Under the pieces are notes generated by a model, which saw only the letters and a list, made by a program, of their open reading frames with translations, did no database searches and was not told where the DNA came from. This document shows positions 26,233 to 35,923 of a stretch of 64,000 nt of DNA, piece after piece. Origin of the DNA: Campylobacter majalis (lineage in GTDB: Bacteria > Campylobacterota > Campylobacteria > Campylobacterales > Campylobacteraceae). Both the position numbers and the translations under genes were made by a program. The stretch is taken from NCBI RefSeq assembly GCF_905120465.1, contig NZ_CAJHOF010000006.1, forward strand, positions 55,330 to 119,329, in the 5' to 3' direction. How positions within the stretch are numbered: position 1 is the stretch's first letter; every line of letters starts with the position of its first letter.

Positions 26233-26935
26233 GAAATTCAAAATATAAAAAATTCACCAAACCAAGTCCAAAAATATCAGCTAACGCATGAGATAGAAAA
26301 AATCCGTATAAATTTTTATAACCCTTTTGATATATCACAAAATAAAAAATACCAAGTATTAAACCAATGCCAAGTGCTGAGTATATCCCTTGATACGTAT
26401 GAAAGCTAATGCGAATGATAAGCGAGAAAAGTAAAATTTTACGAATTTTTTCACTACTTACACTCATGCAAATTGCTATAAAAAATAGCTCTTCAAAACT
26501 TGCATTTATGATAGAAACTAGTATAAGTTCAATATTTATATTAATTGGCAAAGAGTAATTTGCAATATCGTATTCTTGTTGTTGTGTTGGGGTTACAAGC
26601 TCGGCCACATATAAAAAAATATCCATAATTAGTGCCGCACTACAAAACATTACAAGTGCTATTAGGCTATCTTTTAGCGTTATTTTAAATTGCCACTGAG
26701 AAAAATCAAAATTACGAAATTTTAAATATAAAAATGCCAACAGTGCAAACAGTATCTCTTCTATCATAAGCCTATACTCGCCACCCGCAATAGTGTCTAA
26801 ATTGACGCCAAATAAAACATCTTGAGTGCTATCAAAATCCGTAAAAAATGCATAGGTGGACTGATAGATTGCTGTAGCAAACATTATAGTAGCTAAAATA
26901 ATAATATCATAAGTATTTAGAAATTTAAGTTTCAT
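26228..26935 (-). CDS. CPBP-family (CAAX/Abi-type) membrane protein
   Basis: 235 residues with about seven hydrophobic helices. The EEL pair in SFEELFFIAI, RISFHTYQG and SHALADIFGLG correspond to the three motifs of the CPBP intramembrane protease family. The first motif normally reads EExxxR; here the Arg position is Ile, so activity is uncertain. Members are involved in prenyl-protein processing or bacteriocin immunity; no precursor is nearby. Its own single-gene unit. Confidence 0.65.
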   Translation of the reverse strand: MKLKFLNTYDIIILATIMFATAIYQSTYAFFTDFDSTQDVLFGVNLDTIAGGEYRLMIEEILFALLAFLYLKFRNFDFSQWQFKITLKDSLIALVMFCSAALIMDIFLYVAELVTPTQQQEYDIANYSLPININIELILVSIINASFEELFFIAICMSVSSEKIRKILLFSLIIRISFHTYQGIYSALGIGLILGIFYFVIYQKGYKNLYGFFLSHALADIFGLGLVNFLYFEFQ

Positions 26936-27050
26936 TTAAAATGCCTTTTTACTCTTATTTTATCAAAGGCTATTTAAAATTAATTTAAAATATATAAATT
27001 TAACTACATTTTTTGTTAATTTTAATACATAGACATCCAATATCAAAACC

Positions 27051-27071
27051 AAAAGTAGTAAAACTACCTTT
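27051..27071 (-). terminator. Possible terminator of thyX
   Basis: Hairpin with GTAGT/ACTAC core extended by A/T pairs after one mismatch; minus strand runs into TTTTGGTTTT. Confidence 0.4.
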
Positions 27072-27078
27072 GATTACT

Positions 27079-27696
27079 TTAGTCTTGCAAACAATCATTA
27101 AATATAAATTTATGCTCGTTTGGCAATGCCTCAAATACGGCATGTGCTAGATCGCGTATCTCCCACAATGCTGCTTTTTTAGACCTTAAAGATATGAAAT
27201 TTTGCAAACTTCTAGCATTTACGCTCCATGTAAGTTCTGTTTTGTAGCACTCCGGAAGGCAATATTTTACTATATCTATACTTGTCGTTGTTGTGCTTAG
27301 AATTTTACGCAGGTTTTCTAGTGCTTTTACACTTGCATTATCGATTAATTCGTTGTTGGTTAAAACAATATAGCGACTTGCATTTAAAAAATCACCATCT
27401 TTAAATTCTGCTTCATTTTTTAGCTCTTTTAGTGTGTAGCGGGTTGATTTCACGCTTAAACTTGCAATTCTATGACGTGCTAACTCTTGAAGCAAGGCAC
27501 GTGAAATTCCTTGAATATAGAAGTTATAATAAAGGTGCTCAAGTGTGCTTGCATGTTTGTTTTTATTGCCAACTCTATCGATTAATTCAATATCTTTTTC
27601 GCCACCATTATCTCCACGCTCAAAGCTTTGCCAACATGTGCGTATTGCGTGTGAGCATATATTTAATGGGGTATGATTAAGTAGTGTAACTTGCAT
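27079..27696 (-). CDS. thyX: FAD-dependent thymidylate synthase ThyX
   Basis: Makes dTMP from dUMP using methylenetetrahydrofolate, FAD and NADPH. 205 residues, with the ThyX signature ARHRIASLSVKSTRY (family RHRxxSxxxxSxRY). Campylobacter relies on ThyX and lacks ThyA. It lies 83 bases downstream of ffs on the same strand and could share its transcript. Confidence 0.95.
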   Translation of the reverse strand: MQVTLLNHTPLNICSHAIRTCWQSFERGDNGGEKDIELIDRVGNKNKHASTLEHLYYNFYIQGISRALLQELARHRIASLSVKSTRYTLKELKNEAEFKDGDFLNASRYIVLTNNELIDNASVKALENLRKILSTTTTSIDIVKYCLPECYKTELTWSVNARSLQNFISLRSKKAALWEIRDLAHAVFEALPNEHKFIFNDCLQD

Positions 27697-27778
27697 AAAT
27701 TGCCTTTAAGTTTTTGTATATTTTAACGTTTTGTTGCTTTTTAAGGGATAAAATTTGTGATTAGTTGAATATATTAAA

Positions 27779-27884
27779 CCCCTTCTCAGATGACTGCGGC
27801 ACACACCATATACAAGTGCTCTGCTGTGTTCCCACCCTGAAGCGGTGCTTATAAATAGCATTGCACAGGTCTAAGAAGGAGCGA
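27779..27884 (-). ncRNA. ffs: Signal recognition particle RNA (4.5S-type, ffs)
   Basis: The minus strand contains the SRP apical hairpin AGG-GUG-GGAA-CAC-AGCAG: the GGAA tetraloop, a 3-bp stem and the asymmetric AGG/AGCAG internal loop bound by Ffh. The ends pair over 12 bases (CTCCTTCTTAGA with TCTGAGAAGGGG), giving one long hairpin of about 105 nt, the usual size of small bacterial SRP RNAs. A perfect TATAAT lies 6-7 bases upstream of the 5' end. Ends are approximate. Confidence 0.88.
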
Positions 27885-27889
27885 AGCGG

Positions 27890-27895
27890 ATTATA
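27890..27895 (-). promoter_or_regulatory. -10 element of ffs
   Basis: Minus-strand TATAAT in the context TTTTAGTATAAT, placing the transcript start at about 27883, in agreement with the RNA structure. Confidence 0.65.
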
Positions 27896-27985
27896 CTAAA
27901 ATATTGCTTAAATTTTAGTAAATGTATAAATTTGCCTGAAATTTATGTTTTCATTGTATAATTTTAAATTTGCTAAGGAAAAACA

Positions 27986-28420
27986 ATGCCATTTAATTTT
28001 AAATTAACATGTTTATCGATATTTCGTGAGCTTTTGGTTTATCATCATAAATCGCTTGAGTTTAGAGCTAAGGTTTTTGCTGCGATGATAGGAGCTAAAC
28101 TTGATCCAAAAGAAGAGGATTTTGAATTGCTTTACGAGATAGCAGGAAGCATTTACGAAAATGATGAAACTAGGAAAAAATTCTTAGTCAAAGCGACAAA
28201 AGAGTATGTTGCAAAGGTCAAAAAAAAGGATCATCTTACACTTGATGCGTTGCTTTTAAGCATAGATAAAGATTTAAAAGCACACAAGCGATACGCTTCA
28301 AAAATAGATTTTTCACACCTTAGACGTTTTTTGACTGGTTGCGAAGACGAGATATTAGTGCAACAGCGAGTTTATGAGTTTTTGATAACTGAAGTCAAAA
28401 CCATACTTGGAGAATCTTGA
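27986..28420 (+). CDS. Small helical protein of unknown function
   Basis: 144 residues, soluble, mostly charged helices (EFRAKVFAAMIG, DPKEEDFELLYEIAG, RKKFLVKATKEYV). The shape recalls TerB-like helical domains, but no conserved motif confirms it. RBS TAAGGA is well placed, and codon use matches neighbours, so it is a real gene. It is followed after 63 bases by the membrane protein below; a joint function is not evident. Confidence 0.6.
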   Translation: MPFNFKLTCLSIFRELLVYHHKSLEFRAKVFAAMIGAKLDPKEEDFELLYEIAGSIYENDETRKKFLVKATKEYVAKVKKKDHLTLDALLLSIDKDLKAHKRYASKIDFSHLRRFLTGCEDEILVQQRVYEFLITEVKTILGES

Positions 28421-28483
28421 TAAACATCATTGAAAAGATGCAAAATTTATAGATAAAATCACATCAAAAATTAAAGGAAAATC

Positions 28484-28930
28484 ATGCAAAATATCTATCC
28501 GTATGTGTTAATTGTGCATCTTTTTTGTGCTATTGTGCTTTTGGGCTACATCTTTTTTGATGTTGTTATTTTTAATCGTTTAAGGGGCGTTTTGGGCGAT
28601 GATTTTGATAGAGTAAAACAAGCTATCGGACAAAAAGCAGTTAAGATAATGCCACTTATGCTACTTTTACTTATACTAACAGGTGGAATGATGATGAGTA
28701 GCTGGGTTGGCTCTAAGGCTGGTGGGTATTTTCAGACTTCACTTCAGCAAATTTTTATGGCAAAGGTTATATTGGCTTTTGCGATTTTTGTGCTTGTATC
28801 TTACTCGCTTAGTATGAAAATTATATTTAAAAAACAGCCAGTAAAATTTATAAAAGACTATATACATCACATAGCATTATTGTTTGGTTTTTTCATTGTG
28901 CTATTTGCTAAAATCATGTATCTTGTGTGA
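28484..28930 (+). CDS. Four-helix membrane protein, CopD-like
   Basis: 148 residues with four hydrophobic helices (about 6-28, 52-70, 88-108, 125-147). His residues in the first helix (IVHLFC) and at the start of the last (YIHHIAL) would suit heme or copper binding, as in CopD- and HemJ-like proteins. Family assignment is tentative. RBS AAAGGA. Confidence 0.55.
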   Translation: MQNIYPYVLIVHLFCAIVLLGYIFFDVVIFNRLRGVLGDDFDRVKQAIGQKAVKIMPLMLLLLILTGGMMMSSWVGSKAGGYFQTSLQQIFMAKVILAFAIFVLVSYSLSMKIIFKKQPVKFIKDYIHHIALLFGFFIVLFAKIMYLV

Positions 28931-28950
28931 AATTTCACTCGAAATTTCAC
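28927..28950. repeat. Perfect 10-bp inverted repeat at a gene end
   Basis: GTGAAATTTC-actc-GAAATTTCAC, with the CopD-like gene's stop codon inside the left arm. There is no T-run after it, so it may be an RNA-stabilising hairpin instead of a terminator. Confidence 0.45.
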
Positions 28951-29059
28951 AACTTAGTCTCTCTTTGTATAAGCTTAAGAAAGCTTTAAAAACCATTTAG
29001 ATAAAATCTAACTTCGTTCTTTTAATGTAAAAAAGACATATTCAGTAAAAAGGAAACAT

Positions 29060-30880
29060 ATGAGCGAGATAATCGCATACAAACTAAACAATGAGATAGT
29101 CGATACACAAAGTATCGCAGGTCGCGAAAGCCAAGCAACTCCAATATATTTTGATAATTCGCCAGATGCATTAAATGTCATACGTCACTCCTGTGCCCAC
29201 CTTATGGCTCAGGCGATTTTAAGTCTATACCCAAGTGCAAAATTTTTCGTTGGACCAAATGTAGAAGATGGATTTTATTATGATTTTAGGGTTGATGAAA
29301 ATGGCACAAAACTAAACGAAGAAGATCTAAAAGCAATCGAAAAAAAGATGAAAGAGCTAGCCGAGCAAAAAAACGATATCATAAAAACCTGCTCAACAAA
29401 GGCTGCAATGGTTGCAAAATTTGCAAATGATGACTTAAAACAAGAGGTTTTAAAACGCATACCAGACGGCGAAGTATCGAGCTACTCACAAAGTGATTTT
29501 GAAGATTTGTGCCGTGGTCCGCACCTTCCAAATACAAAATTTTTAAAATTTTTCAAACTAATGAGAGTGGCTGGTGCATATCTTGGTGGCGATGAAAAAC
29601 GCGAGATGTTAAATAGAATTTACGGCACAGCTTATGCTGACAAAGAGAGCTTAAAAGACTACCTTCAAATGATTGAAGAGGCCAAAAAACGCGATCATCG
29701 CAAACTTGGCGTTGAGATGAAATTGTTTCATTTTGACGAAGAAGTAGGTGGTGGCTTAGCACTTTGGTTGCCAAATGGCGGACGACTTCGCTCTAAGTTA
29801 GAACAGCTACTTTACAGGGCACATCGTGAGCGTGGATATGAGCCAGTGCGTGGTCCTGAGCTTTTAAAGGCTGATGTATGGAAAAAATCAGGACACTATG
29901 CAAATTATAAAGAAAATATGTATTTTACTACGATTGATGAGACTGAATACGGCATAAAGCCGATGAACTGCGTTGGTCACATTAAGGTTTATCAGACTGA
30001 TGTTCGCAGTTATCGTGATTTGCCACTTAAATTTTTCGAGTATGGAGTGGTGCATCGTCACGAGCTTAGTGGTGCTTTGCATGGGCTTTTTAGGGTGCGT
30101 GAGTTTGCTCAAGATGATTCACATATCTTTTGTATGCCAGATCAAATTAAACAAAACATCCTTGATATTTTAAGCTTTAATGATGCCATAATGAAAAGCT
30201 TTGGTTTTACCTATGATATTGAAATTTCAACTAGACCAGAAAAAGCCATTGGCAATGATGAAATTTGGGACGTTGCTACAAAAGCACTTAAAGACGCTCT
30301 TGATGAAAACGGCATAAAATACGGTATCGATGAGGGTGGTGGTGCATTTTATGGACCAAAGATAGACATAAAAATCACAGACGCATTAAAACGAAAATGG
30401 CAGTGTGGCACAATTCAAGTAGATTTTAACCTGCCAGAGAGATTTGATCTAGGCTATATTGATAGCAATAACGAACGCAAACGCCCTGTGATGTTACACC
30501 GTGCTTTACTTGGAAGCTTTGAGAGATTTGTAGGAATTTTATTAGAGCATACAGCTGGTGAGTTGCCATTTTTTATAGCACCTACACAGGTGGTTATAGT
30601 GCCTATTAGTGATGCTCATAATGACTACGCTAAGAAGATAGCACTCGAGCTAAGAAAGATAAATGTAGATAGTGAAATAGCAAATAAAAATGAGAGTTTA
30701 AATAAACGAATTAGAACAGCTGAAAAACAAAGGGTGCCTATGATAGTTGTGCTAGGCGATGAAGAAGTAAAAAATGAAACCATTGCTTTACGCGACAGAC
30801 AGGCTAGAACGCAAAGCCAGATGAGCTTAGCGGATTTTGTAAAATTAACGAAGGAGAAACTTAGTGAGGTACATTTTTGA
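29060..30880 (+). CDS. thrS: Threonyl-tRNA synthetase
   Basis: Charges tRNA-Thr. 606 residues, about 35 shorter than E. coli ThrRS because the N-terminal TGS region is reduced; the editing motif HSCAH starts at residue 43. CRGPHLP completes the editing site. Class II motifs: MNCVGH (zinc Cys), [20 protein letters not shown] and [13 protein letters not shown]; anticodon-binding domain from ~505. RBS AAAGGA. Its stop overlaps the infC start, as in many bacteria. Confidence 0.97.
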   Translation: MSEIIAYKLNNEIVDTQSIAGRESQATPIYFDNSPDALNVIRHSCAHLMAQAILSLYPSAKFFVGPNVEDGFYYDFRVDENGTKLNEEDLKAIEKKMKELAEQKNDIIKTCSTKAAMVAKFANDDLKQEVLKRIPDGEVSSYSQSDFEDLCRGPHLPNTKFLKFFKLMRVAGAYLGGDEKREMLNRIYGTAYADKESLKDYLQMIEEAKKRDHRKLGVEMKLFHFDEEVGGGLALWLPNGGRLRSKLEQLLYRAHRERGYEPVRGPELLKADVWKKSGHYANYKENMYFTTIDETEYGIKPMNCVGHIKVYQTDVRSYRDLPLKFFEYGVVHRHELSGALHGLFRVREFAQDDSHIFCMPDQIKQNILDILSFNDAIMKSFGFTYDIEISTRPEKAIGNDEIWDVATKALKDALDENGIKYGIDEGGGAFYGPKIDIKITDALKRKWQCGTIQVDFNLPERFDLGYIDSNNERKRPVMLHRALLGSFERFVGILLEHTAGELPFFIAPTQVVIVPISDAHNDYAKKIALELRKINVDSEIANKNESLNKRIRTAEKQRVPMIVVLGDEEVKNETIALRDRQARTQSQMSLADFVKLTKEKLSEVHF

Positions 30881-31395
30881 GTAGAGAAAATGACGTATTG
30901 CTCAACGAAGATATAAGAGCGAATGAGGTTAGATGTGTGGGAGATGACGGCACGACGTATGGTGTCATCTCTAGGACTGAGGCTTTGGATATAGCAAATA
31001 GACTTGGGCTTGATTTGGTATTAATCGCGCCTGACGCAAAACCACCAGTTTGCAAGGTGATGGATTATGGGAAATTTCGCTACCAACAAGAAAAAAAGCA
31101 AAAAGAGGCTAAGAAAAAGCAAAAAGTAATCGAAGTCAAAGAGATAAAACTCTCAATCAAAATCGCACAAAATGACATAAACTATAAAGTCAAACATGCG
31201 TTAGAATTCCTACAAGATGGCAAACATGTAAAATTTCGCGTATTTCTAAAAGGTCGTGAGATGGCAAGTCCAGAGGCTGGCGTGGTTATGCTAAACAAAG
31301 TCTGGGACATGATCAAAGAGAGTGCTGAACGTGACAAAGAGCCACTAATCGAAGGTCGCTATGTCAATATGCTAGTAACTCCCAAAAAAGCATAG
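30877..31395 (+). CDS. infC: Translation initiation factor IF-3, TTG start
   Basis: Binds the 30S subunit and rejects wrong start codons. 172 residues with N-domain ([16 protein letters not shown]), lysine-rich linker and C-domain ([10 protein letters not shown]). The start is TTG at 30877, overlapping the thrS TGA; GAGG lies 7 bases upstream. A non-AUG start fits the known autocontrol of infC, where IF-3 discriminates against its own start codon. The Helicobacter and Campylobacter proteins begin at the equivalent residue. Confidence 0.95.
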   Translation: MSRENDVLLNEDIRANEVRCVGDDGTTYGVISRTEALDIANRLGLDLVLIAPDAKPPVCKVMDYGKFRYQQEKKQKEAKKKQKVIEVKEIKLSIKIAQNDINYKVKHALEFLQDGKHVKFRVFLKGREMASPEAGVVMLNKVWDMIKESAERDKEPLIEGRYVNMLVTPKKA

Positions 31396-31399
31396 TCTT

Positions 31400-31420
31400 A
31401 AGGGGCTTTGCCCCTTTTAT
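31400..31420 (+). terminator. Terminator of thrS-infC
   Basis: AAGGGGC/GCCCCTT 7-bp stem with a TTT loop followed by TTAT, 5 bases after the infC stop. Confidence 0.85.
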
Positions 31421-31439
31421 ACAAAATACAAATTTTATA

Positions 31440-32760
31440 AGGACTATAGGTTTATTATTTGTGCTTTATTGCTTGGCGTTAGCACATATCTTGTATTTGG
31501 CATATAAGGACACAAACTATACGTTAATGTAGTTTATCTCTTTTTACTAAATTACTTTTTTAAATTTTAGATATATTTTTGGTTGATATTTTTCTTTTTC
31601 TTGCTTTGATGCACCAGTTGGGCTTACAAATGTGGCGGTTAATGAAGCTTTGCTATGGCGATTTTTGTGACATATTCAAGCAAGGCGAAAGAATTTGTTG
31701 CAGTGCTTCCTGCAAAATATATATTTATCAATTTTTTTAATTTTTTGTGTTGCGGGCTTGGTTTTTGCCAAAATATAGCTTTACGCAAAATCAAAACATT
31801 ATAATTTGGTTAATTTTGATATTAGTTATAGCAACAAGAAAAGTTAGGGTATAGCTCCCACTAGCTCATATTTTAAAGCTATAAAATTTTTAACAAGTCC
31901 TATAAAGAATATGAAACCTTATAACAACACTATTATCGTTCCGCAGTGGTCAATCACAAATGTAAGCCCAAAATATAAAAATTATATGCTTGTTATTAGT
32001 GAGAATGCAAGGCACAATTATAAAGAAATTTACGGCTATACTATCAAAATAATCCTTTTTAAGCAAGGTAAATGGCGTTTTGTCGATGGCTTTATGCCAC
32101 TTAGATAAATACAATACCAGTGCTAAACGGCACTTTAAATTATAATAGAGATTTAAATTTAAACATCATCGATTTAGCAAATTTGGCTATTTTTGAGCAT
32201 TTTGGTTTTTAAATCATGGTTATTTGGGCTATTATGATAGGCTTACAACGATTGTGACAAAGTGGGCAAATTTCTTGTATTTTAATCCAAGACCAAGGCA
32301 ACACGATAGGGAGTTAGTGGCTGATTTTACGCAAAATTTGCAAAAATCAAGCGAAAAAATCGCCTTTTTATATTGCATTTTATAGGCTCTCATCTCATTA
32401 CTTGCAACAAACTTTTATATGATATATTTTAATAATCACGGACTAAGCCATATCAAAAAACACGGTTAAATTTCTTTAAATTTTATAGACAATGTTGCAA
32501 AAGAGCATTTGCAAATTCCTTTGATAAAGCTCTCAAGCGATGATGACAACGCACTTTTATCAAAAATGAGAGTTATCAAAGCCATTTTCCACAAAGCTTT
32601 GCAAAATGGCTAGGTATTGATGTGCAAAATTTTAATAAAAATGAGAAATTTGATATTTTTACTCAAGTTATACAAGATGATACATTAAACTCAAAAGCAC
32701 TATTAAAAACCATAATGCCAACAGCACAATCGACATAAGCGAGTTTTTAAATAGATAATC
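31440..32760 (+). pseudogene. Eroded coding remnants, family not recognised
   Basis: Stretches of coding-like sequence in shifting frames, broken by stops. Examples: a membrane-helix piece LLFVLYCLALAHILYLAY (near 31450-31505); a 65-codon fragment at 31911-32108 (MKPYNNTIIVPQW...KWRFVDGFMPLR) without a ribosome binding site; NPRPRQHDRELVADF near 32290; and FAKWLGIDVQNFNKNEKFDI near 32610. At least two former genes seem involved. No function can be given. Confidence 0.5.
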
Positions 32761-32853
32761 CAGTCTTATTTTCATTTTGCAACGAAACTTATACTAAATC
32801 TATAATTTTGTAAGTTTTGTTGTATTTTGAGCTGATTGTGGTAATTTCTTTGC

Positions 32854-32899
32854 AAATTTTATTAAAATTGATAAGAGAAAATCCTGTTAAGTTAAATTG
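32854..32899 (+). repeat. Diverged 46-bp repeat, copy 1
   Basis: Shares 37 of 46 positions with 36284-36329 (core ATAAGAGAAAAT, then GTTAAATTG). Its end, TTAAATTGACCC, recurs at 38268-38279. The copies sit at eroded genes and may be remnants of a once repeated gene family. Confidence 0.4.
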
Positions 32900-32990
32900 A
32901 CCCTTATTTTTTAAAACGCAAACAGCAAAACAAAACCATCACCAAAAGCAAGTTGGGCTACATTAAGCCCTTTTTAAAAACTTGCAACGC

Positions 32991-34427
32991 CTAAGCATAT
33001 GCTTTTTTTAAGCTAGCAAATGCCGATTTTACCGTATCCATAATATATAAAATCTCATCTTTATTGCTTTTGCTTAGATTGTGCTGTTTTGAGTATTCTG
33101 CGGTATCAAAGTCAAGCTTTAAATCAGGGTTTTTGCTATAACGCAACACCACGCTTAAGCTATCTTCAAACTCCGCATCAAGCTCAACCTTGCTCCACGG
33201 CGTTGCGACTAGCTTTTTGCCAAAAATTAATAAAACACCCTTAAACGAATAGATTGCCTTATTTGTTATCAGATAATCACCCAGCTGCGTTAGCATCAAA
33301 AGCGGAACTTCATCGCTTGCAAGCGTTAGCTTCGCCTTATCGCAAAAATTTCTTACACGCTTAAAAAATGTGTCATCATCGTCGCTAAGCTCACGAAGCG
33401 GAGTATATACATCATAACCACTTGCCAAACTATCAAGAGCATTTTGCTTAAGAATGAAGTGGAAATTTTGATAATACTCATCAAGACAAACTTTAAGCAT
33501 CTGCATATCAAAGCCGTATTGACTAACTCTATCTTTAGCAAATTCATAAAGCTCTTGCATTGATTTTTTTAGCTCATCTATTTCTGCATTGTCTATGAAA
33601 TTTTGTGTGATTTTTATGATGTTTTGCTTTTGCTTGTCTAAATTTTCAGCCCATATGCCACTTGCTTTAAATACATCAAATGGTGCATTTGCAAGGATAT
33701 AAAATGTCTTTGCATGCTCGCAAACACTCTCTTTAAAGCTCGTTTTATCATCTAAAAACATAAATGCCCTGCCAGGCAAACAACTAGCCGCATACTCATC
33801 AAACGAACCAAAAACATCAAGCGCACTTTTTGTATATTTATCATATAACTCGCAAAACTCATCGTAGTCTATATAGCCTAGAGCAAATGAATTTGTAGCA
33901 ATCTGAAGCATCCTAGCGATATCAAAGGCATATGTTGTGCTTTTTGGTGCATAGGCAAAAATATCTTGCATTTGAGTAAGGTATTGTTTTAGCCTTTCGT
34001 TACACACACCCGCTTCATCATAAAACGATCCAGCTATCTCGCTTCTAAAATCGTCATAAAACCCATCAGCACTAGTATCGATGCTAAAAATTTTAAAAGC
34101 TTCCTTAATACTATCATCACTTAAATAATTGTTTGAAAACTCATCAAATTTCATCTGAAAAAACGCACTTTCTAGACTAGAATATGCACTGTAAATTATG
34201 CTTAAATGTGGTGCTGTGTTTTCAAACTCAAAAATATCATCCTTGCTAGATACGCCATAATACTCATGTAAATTTTGTGCTATCTCTTGAAGTTTTTCAG
34301 GGCTAAAACTTTCAACAATACTAAAAAACCTCTCCTTATAATGCTCATCTGAAAAATACAAAAGATCAAGCCCACTGGCACGATAAATCATCTGAAAGAT
34401 GTTTGTATTACTAAAATTTATATTCAC
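32991..34427 (-). CDS. DUF1266-domain protein
   Basis: 478 residues, cytosolic, acidic. Residues ~165-225 match the DUF1266 pattern: TYAFDIARMLQIATNSFALG, GYIDYDEF and the later FGSFDEYAASCLPGRAF. The C-terminal third (YSFKGVLLIFGKKLVATPWS) may be a PH-like domain. DUF1266 proteins often occur near polymorphic-toxin and immunity genes, and this one is flanked by eroded genes of that sort. RBS AAGGAG. Intact and apparently functional; role unknown. Confidence 0.65.
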   Translation of the reverse strand: MNINFSNTNIFQMIYRASGLDLLYFSDEHYKERFFSIVESFSPEKLQEIAQNLHEYYGVSSKDDIFEFENTAPHLSIIYSAYSSLESAFFQMKFDEFSNNYLSDDSIKEAFKIFSIDTSADGFYDDFRSEIAGSFYDEAGVCNERLKQYLTQMQDIFAYAPKSTTYAFDIARMLQIATNSFALGYIDYDEFCELYDKYTKSALDVFGSFDEYAASCLPGRAFMFLDDKTSFKESVCEHAKTFYILANAPFDVFKASGIWAENLDKQKQNIIKITQNFIDNAEIDELKKSMQELYEFAKDRVSQYGFDMQMLKVCLDEYYQNFHFILKQNALDSLASGYDVYTPLRELSDDDDTFFKRVRNFCDKAKLTLASDEVPLLMLTQLGDYLITNKAIYSFKGVLLIFGKKLVATPWSKVELDAEFEDSLSVVLRYSKNPDLKLDFDTAEYSKQHNLSKSNKDEILYIMDTVKSAFASLKKAYA

Positions 34428-34853
34428 TTTTACTCCTTTAAATTTTGCATATTTTGCTTTTTGATCTTATCGGTTTTTTATACTTTGTAAAACGCTATTT
34501 TAATTTCACTTTGCCAATAAACTTAAGGTTTAGTTATTATATATTAAATTTACCCAATAATAGTAGGCAAACTAAAATTTTACCTTTAAATTTTAAACTC
34601 TAGCTCCTTATTTTATGCACTATTTAAATAAGCTTTTTTGTTAGAGTTTAAACTTAAAGCGTAAAGTTTTATTTGCTATATTTTTTAATTAAGATGGTTA
34701 GACTATTTTGCTAATAATTTGCAATTTGATATTTTATTCTCAATAAACATACTGTTTATTGCATTAAACAAAACTTAATCTTAAGCATTTCATTAAATTT
34801 AAATTGTAAAAAATGCAAATTTTAAATATAATTTTATATTTTAAAGGATTTTT
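34428..34853. other. Intergenic region between divergent genes
   Basis: AT-rich. It contains a TATAAT at 34827-34832 likely serving the symporter gene, and a TATAAA on the minus strand (34482-34477) possibly serving the DUF1266 gene. Nothing else recognisable. Confidence 0.4.
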
Positions 34854-35759
34854 ATGAAAGCACTTGTTTTTCCAGCTTTGGCTGTTATTATGTCTTTTGT
34901 TGCGTTTATGTTTAGCGATATTTTTATCACACTTAAAGGGTTTATTATACCGCTTTTGATGATTATCATGCTTGGTATGGGGGCAACACTTAGCTTAAAT
35001 GATTTTAAAAATATTTGGCACAAGAAGTTTGCCGTGATTTTTGGCGTATTTATGCAGTTTGCTATAATGCCATTCTTAGCATTTGTGATTTCAAGGGCAT
35101 TAAATTTTAATGATGCACTCACTATTGGTATGATGCTTGTAGGCACAAGTGCTGGCGGCACAGCGTCAAACGTCATCACATATCTTGCTAAAGGCGATTT
35201 GGCCTTGTCTGTGAGTATGACACTTGTCTCAACGCTTATTGCGATATTTGCTATGCCATTTTTAATGTATTTTTATGTTGGGGCCAGGATAGATTTGCCT
35301 ATATCTAGTATGCTAATTGATCTGGTTAAAATTACTCTTGTGCCGCTTAGCATCGGAGTAGTATTAAATACGTTTGCCAAACGCTTCACAAACGCCATAA
35401 GACCAGTACTGCCTATCGTGTCAATTAGTGCGATTATTTTAATAATTGCAATAATCGTATCTCTTAACGCTCGAAATTTAAAAGATATTGGCATGATCGT
35501 TGTTATTGCGGTTATAATGCATAATATTTGCGGTCTTTTGCTTGGATATTTTGGTGCCAAAATTTGCAGGTTTGACGAAAAAACAGCAAGAACTGTGGCA
35601 ATTGAGGTTGCTATGCAAAACTCGGGACTTAGTGTTGCTATGGCAATGAAATATTTTACGCCAATTTCAGCACTTGCTGGTGCATTGTTTAGTATTTGGC
35701 ATAATATTTCTGGTGCGTTATTTGCTGGAATTTGCAATACTAAAAACAAAAATCTATAA
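34854..35759 (+). CDS. Bile acid:sodium symporter family (BASS) transporter
   Basis: 301 residues, about nine to ten hydrophobic helices. GMGATLSLNDF and VGTSAGGTASNVITYLAKGD match the sodium-binding crossover regions of the BASS fold, and EVAMQNSGLSVAMAMKYF is the second one. Bacterial relatives move bile acids, pantothenate or keto acids; substrate not deducible. RBS AAAGGA. Monocistronic. Confidence 0.88.
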   Translation: MKALVFPALAVIMSFVAFMFSDIFITLKGFIIPLLMIIMLGMGATLSLNDFKNIWHKKFAVIFGVFMQFAIMPFLAFVISRALNFNDALTIGMMLVGTSAGGTASNVITYLAKGDLALSVSMTLVSTLIAIFAMPFLMYFYVGARIDLPISSMLIDLVKITLVPLSIGVVLNTFAKRFTNAIRPVLPIVSISAIILIIAIIVSLNARNLKDIGMIVVIAVIMHNICGLLLGYFGAKICRFDEKTARTVAIEVAMQNSGLSVAMAMKYFTPISALAGALFSIWHNISGALFAGICNTKNKNL

Positions 35760-35833
35760 TATAAAATTTTATATTAAGCTGAATTTTTAGGATATTATTT
35801 GTATATTTTAATATATTTTAAGAAATTTTGACT

Positions 35834-35839
35834 TATAAT
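35834..35839 (+). promoter_or_regulatory. -10 element of a candidate small RNA
   Basis: TATAAT preceded by TTTTGACT; expected start near 35846. Confidence 0.45.
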
Positions 35840-35845
35840 TGCATC

Positions 35846-35923
35846 TGTTTTATGAAATAATTATCTTGATTATTTTCTCCCTATACTTAAGGTGTGGAAC
35901 TCGTCACTCCACGCCTTGTTTTT
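35846..35923 (+). ncRNA. Candidate small regulatory RNA
   Basis: About 78 nt between a -10 and a strong terminator, with no reading frame. Predicted parts: a weak AT hairpin (AATAAT/ATTATT near 35855-35872), a single-stranded pyrimidine-rich stretch TTTTCTCCC (35873-35881), and a 10-bp terminator stem with a 9-base loop. The CUCCC stretch is complementary to Shine-Dalgarno sequences, as in several base-pairing sRNAs. Whether it is transcribed is not known. Confidence 0.45.
35889..35923 (+). terminator. Strong intrinsic terminator
   Basis: AAGGTGTGGA pairs with TCCACGCCTT (one G-T) around ACTCGTCAC, followed by GTTTTT. It lies 130 bases after the symporter gene, farther than usual for its own terminator. 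Confidence 0.75.

Noticed and set aside
31911..32108. 65-codon open frame treated as a gene
   Set aside because: It has no ribosome binding site and continues out of frame into broken coding sequence on its 5' side, so it was kept only as part of a remnant.
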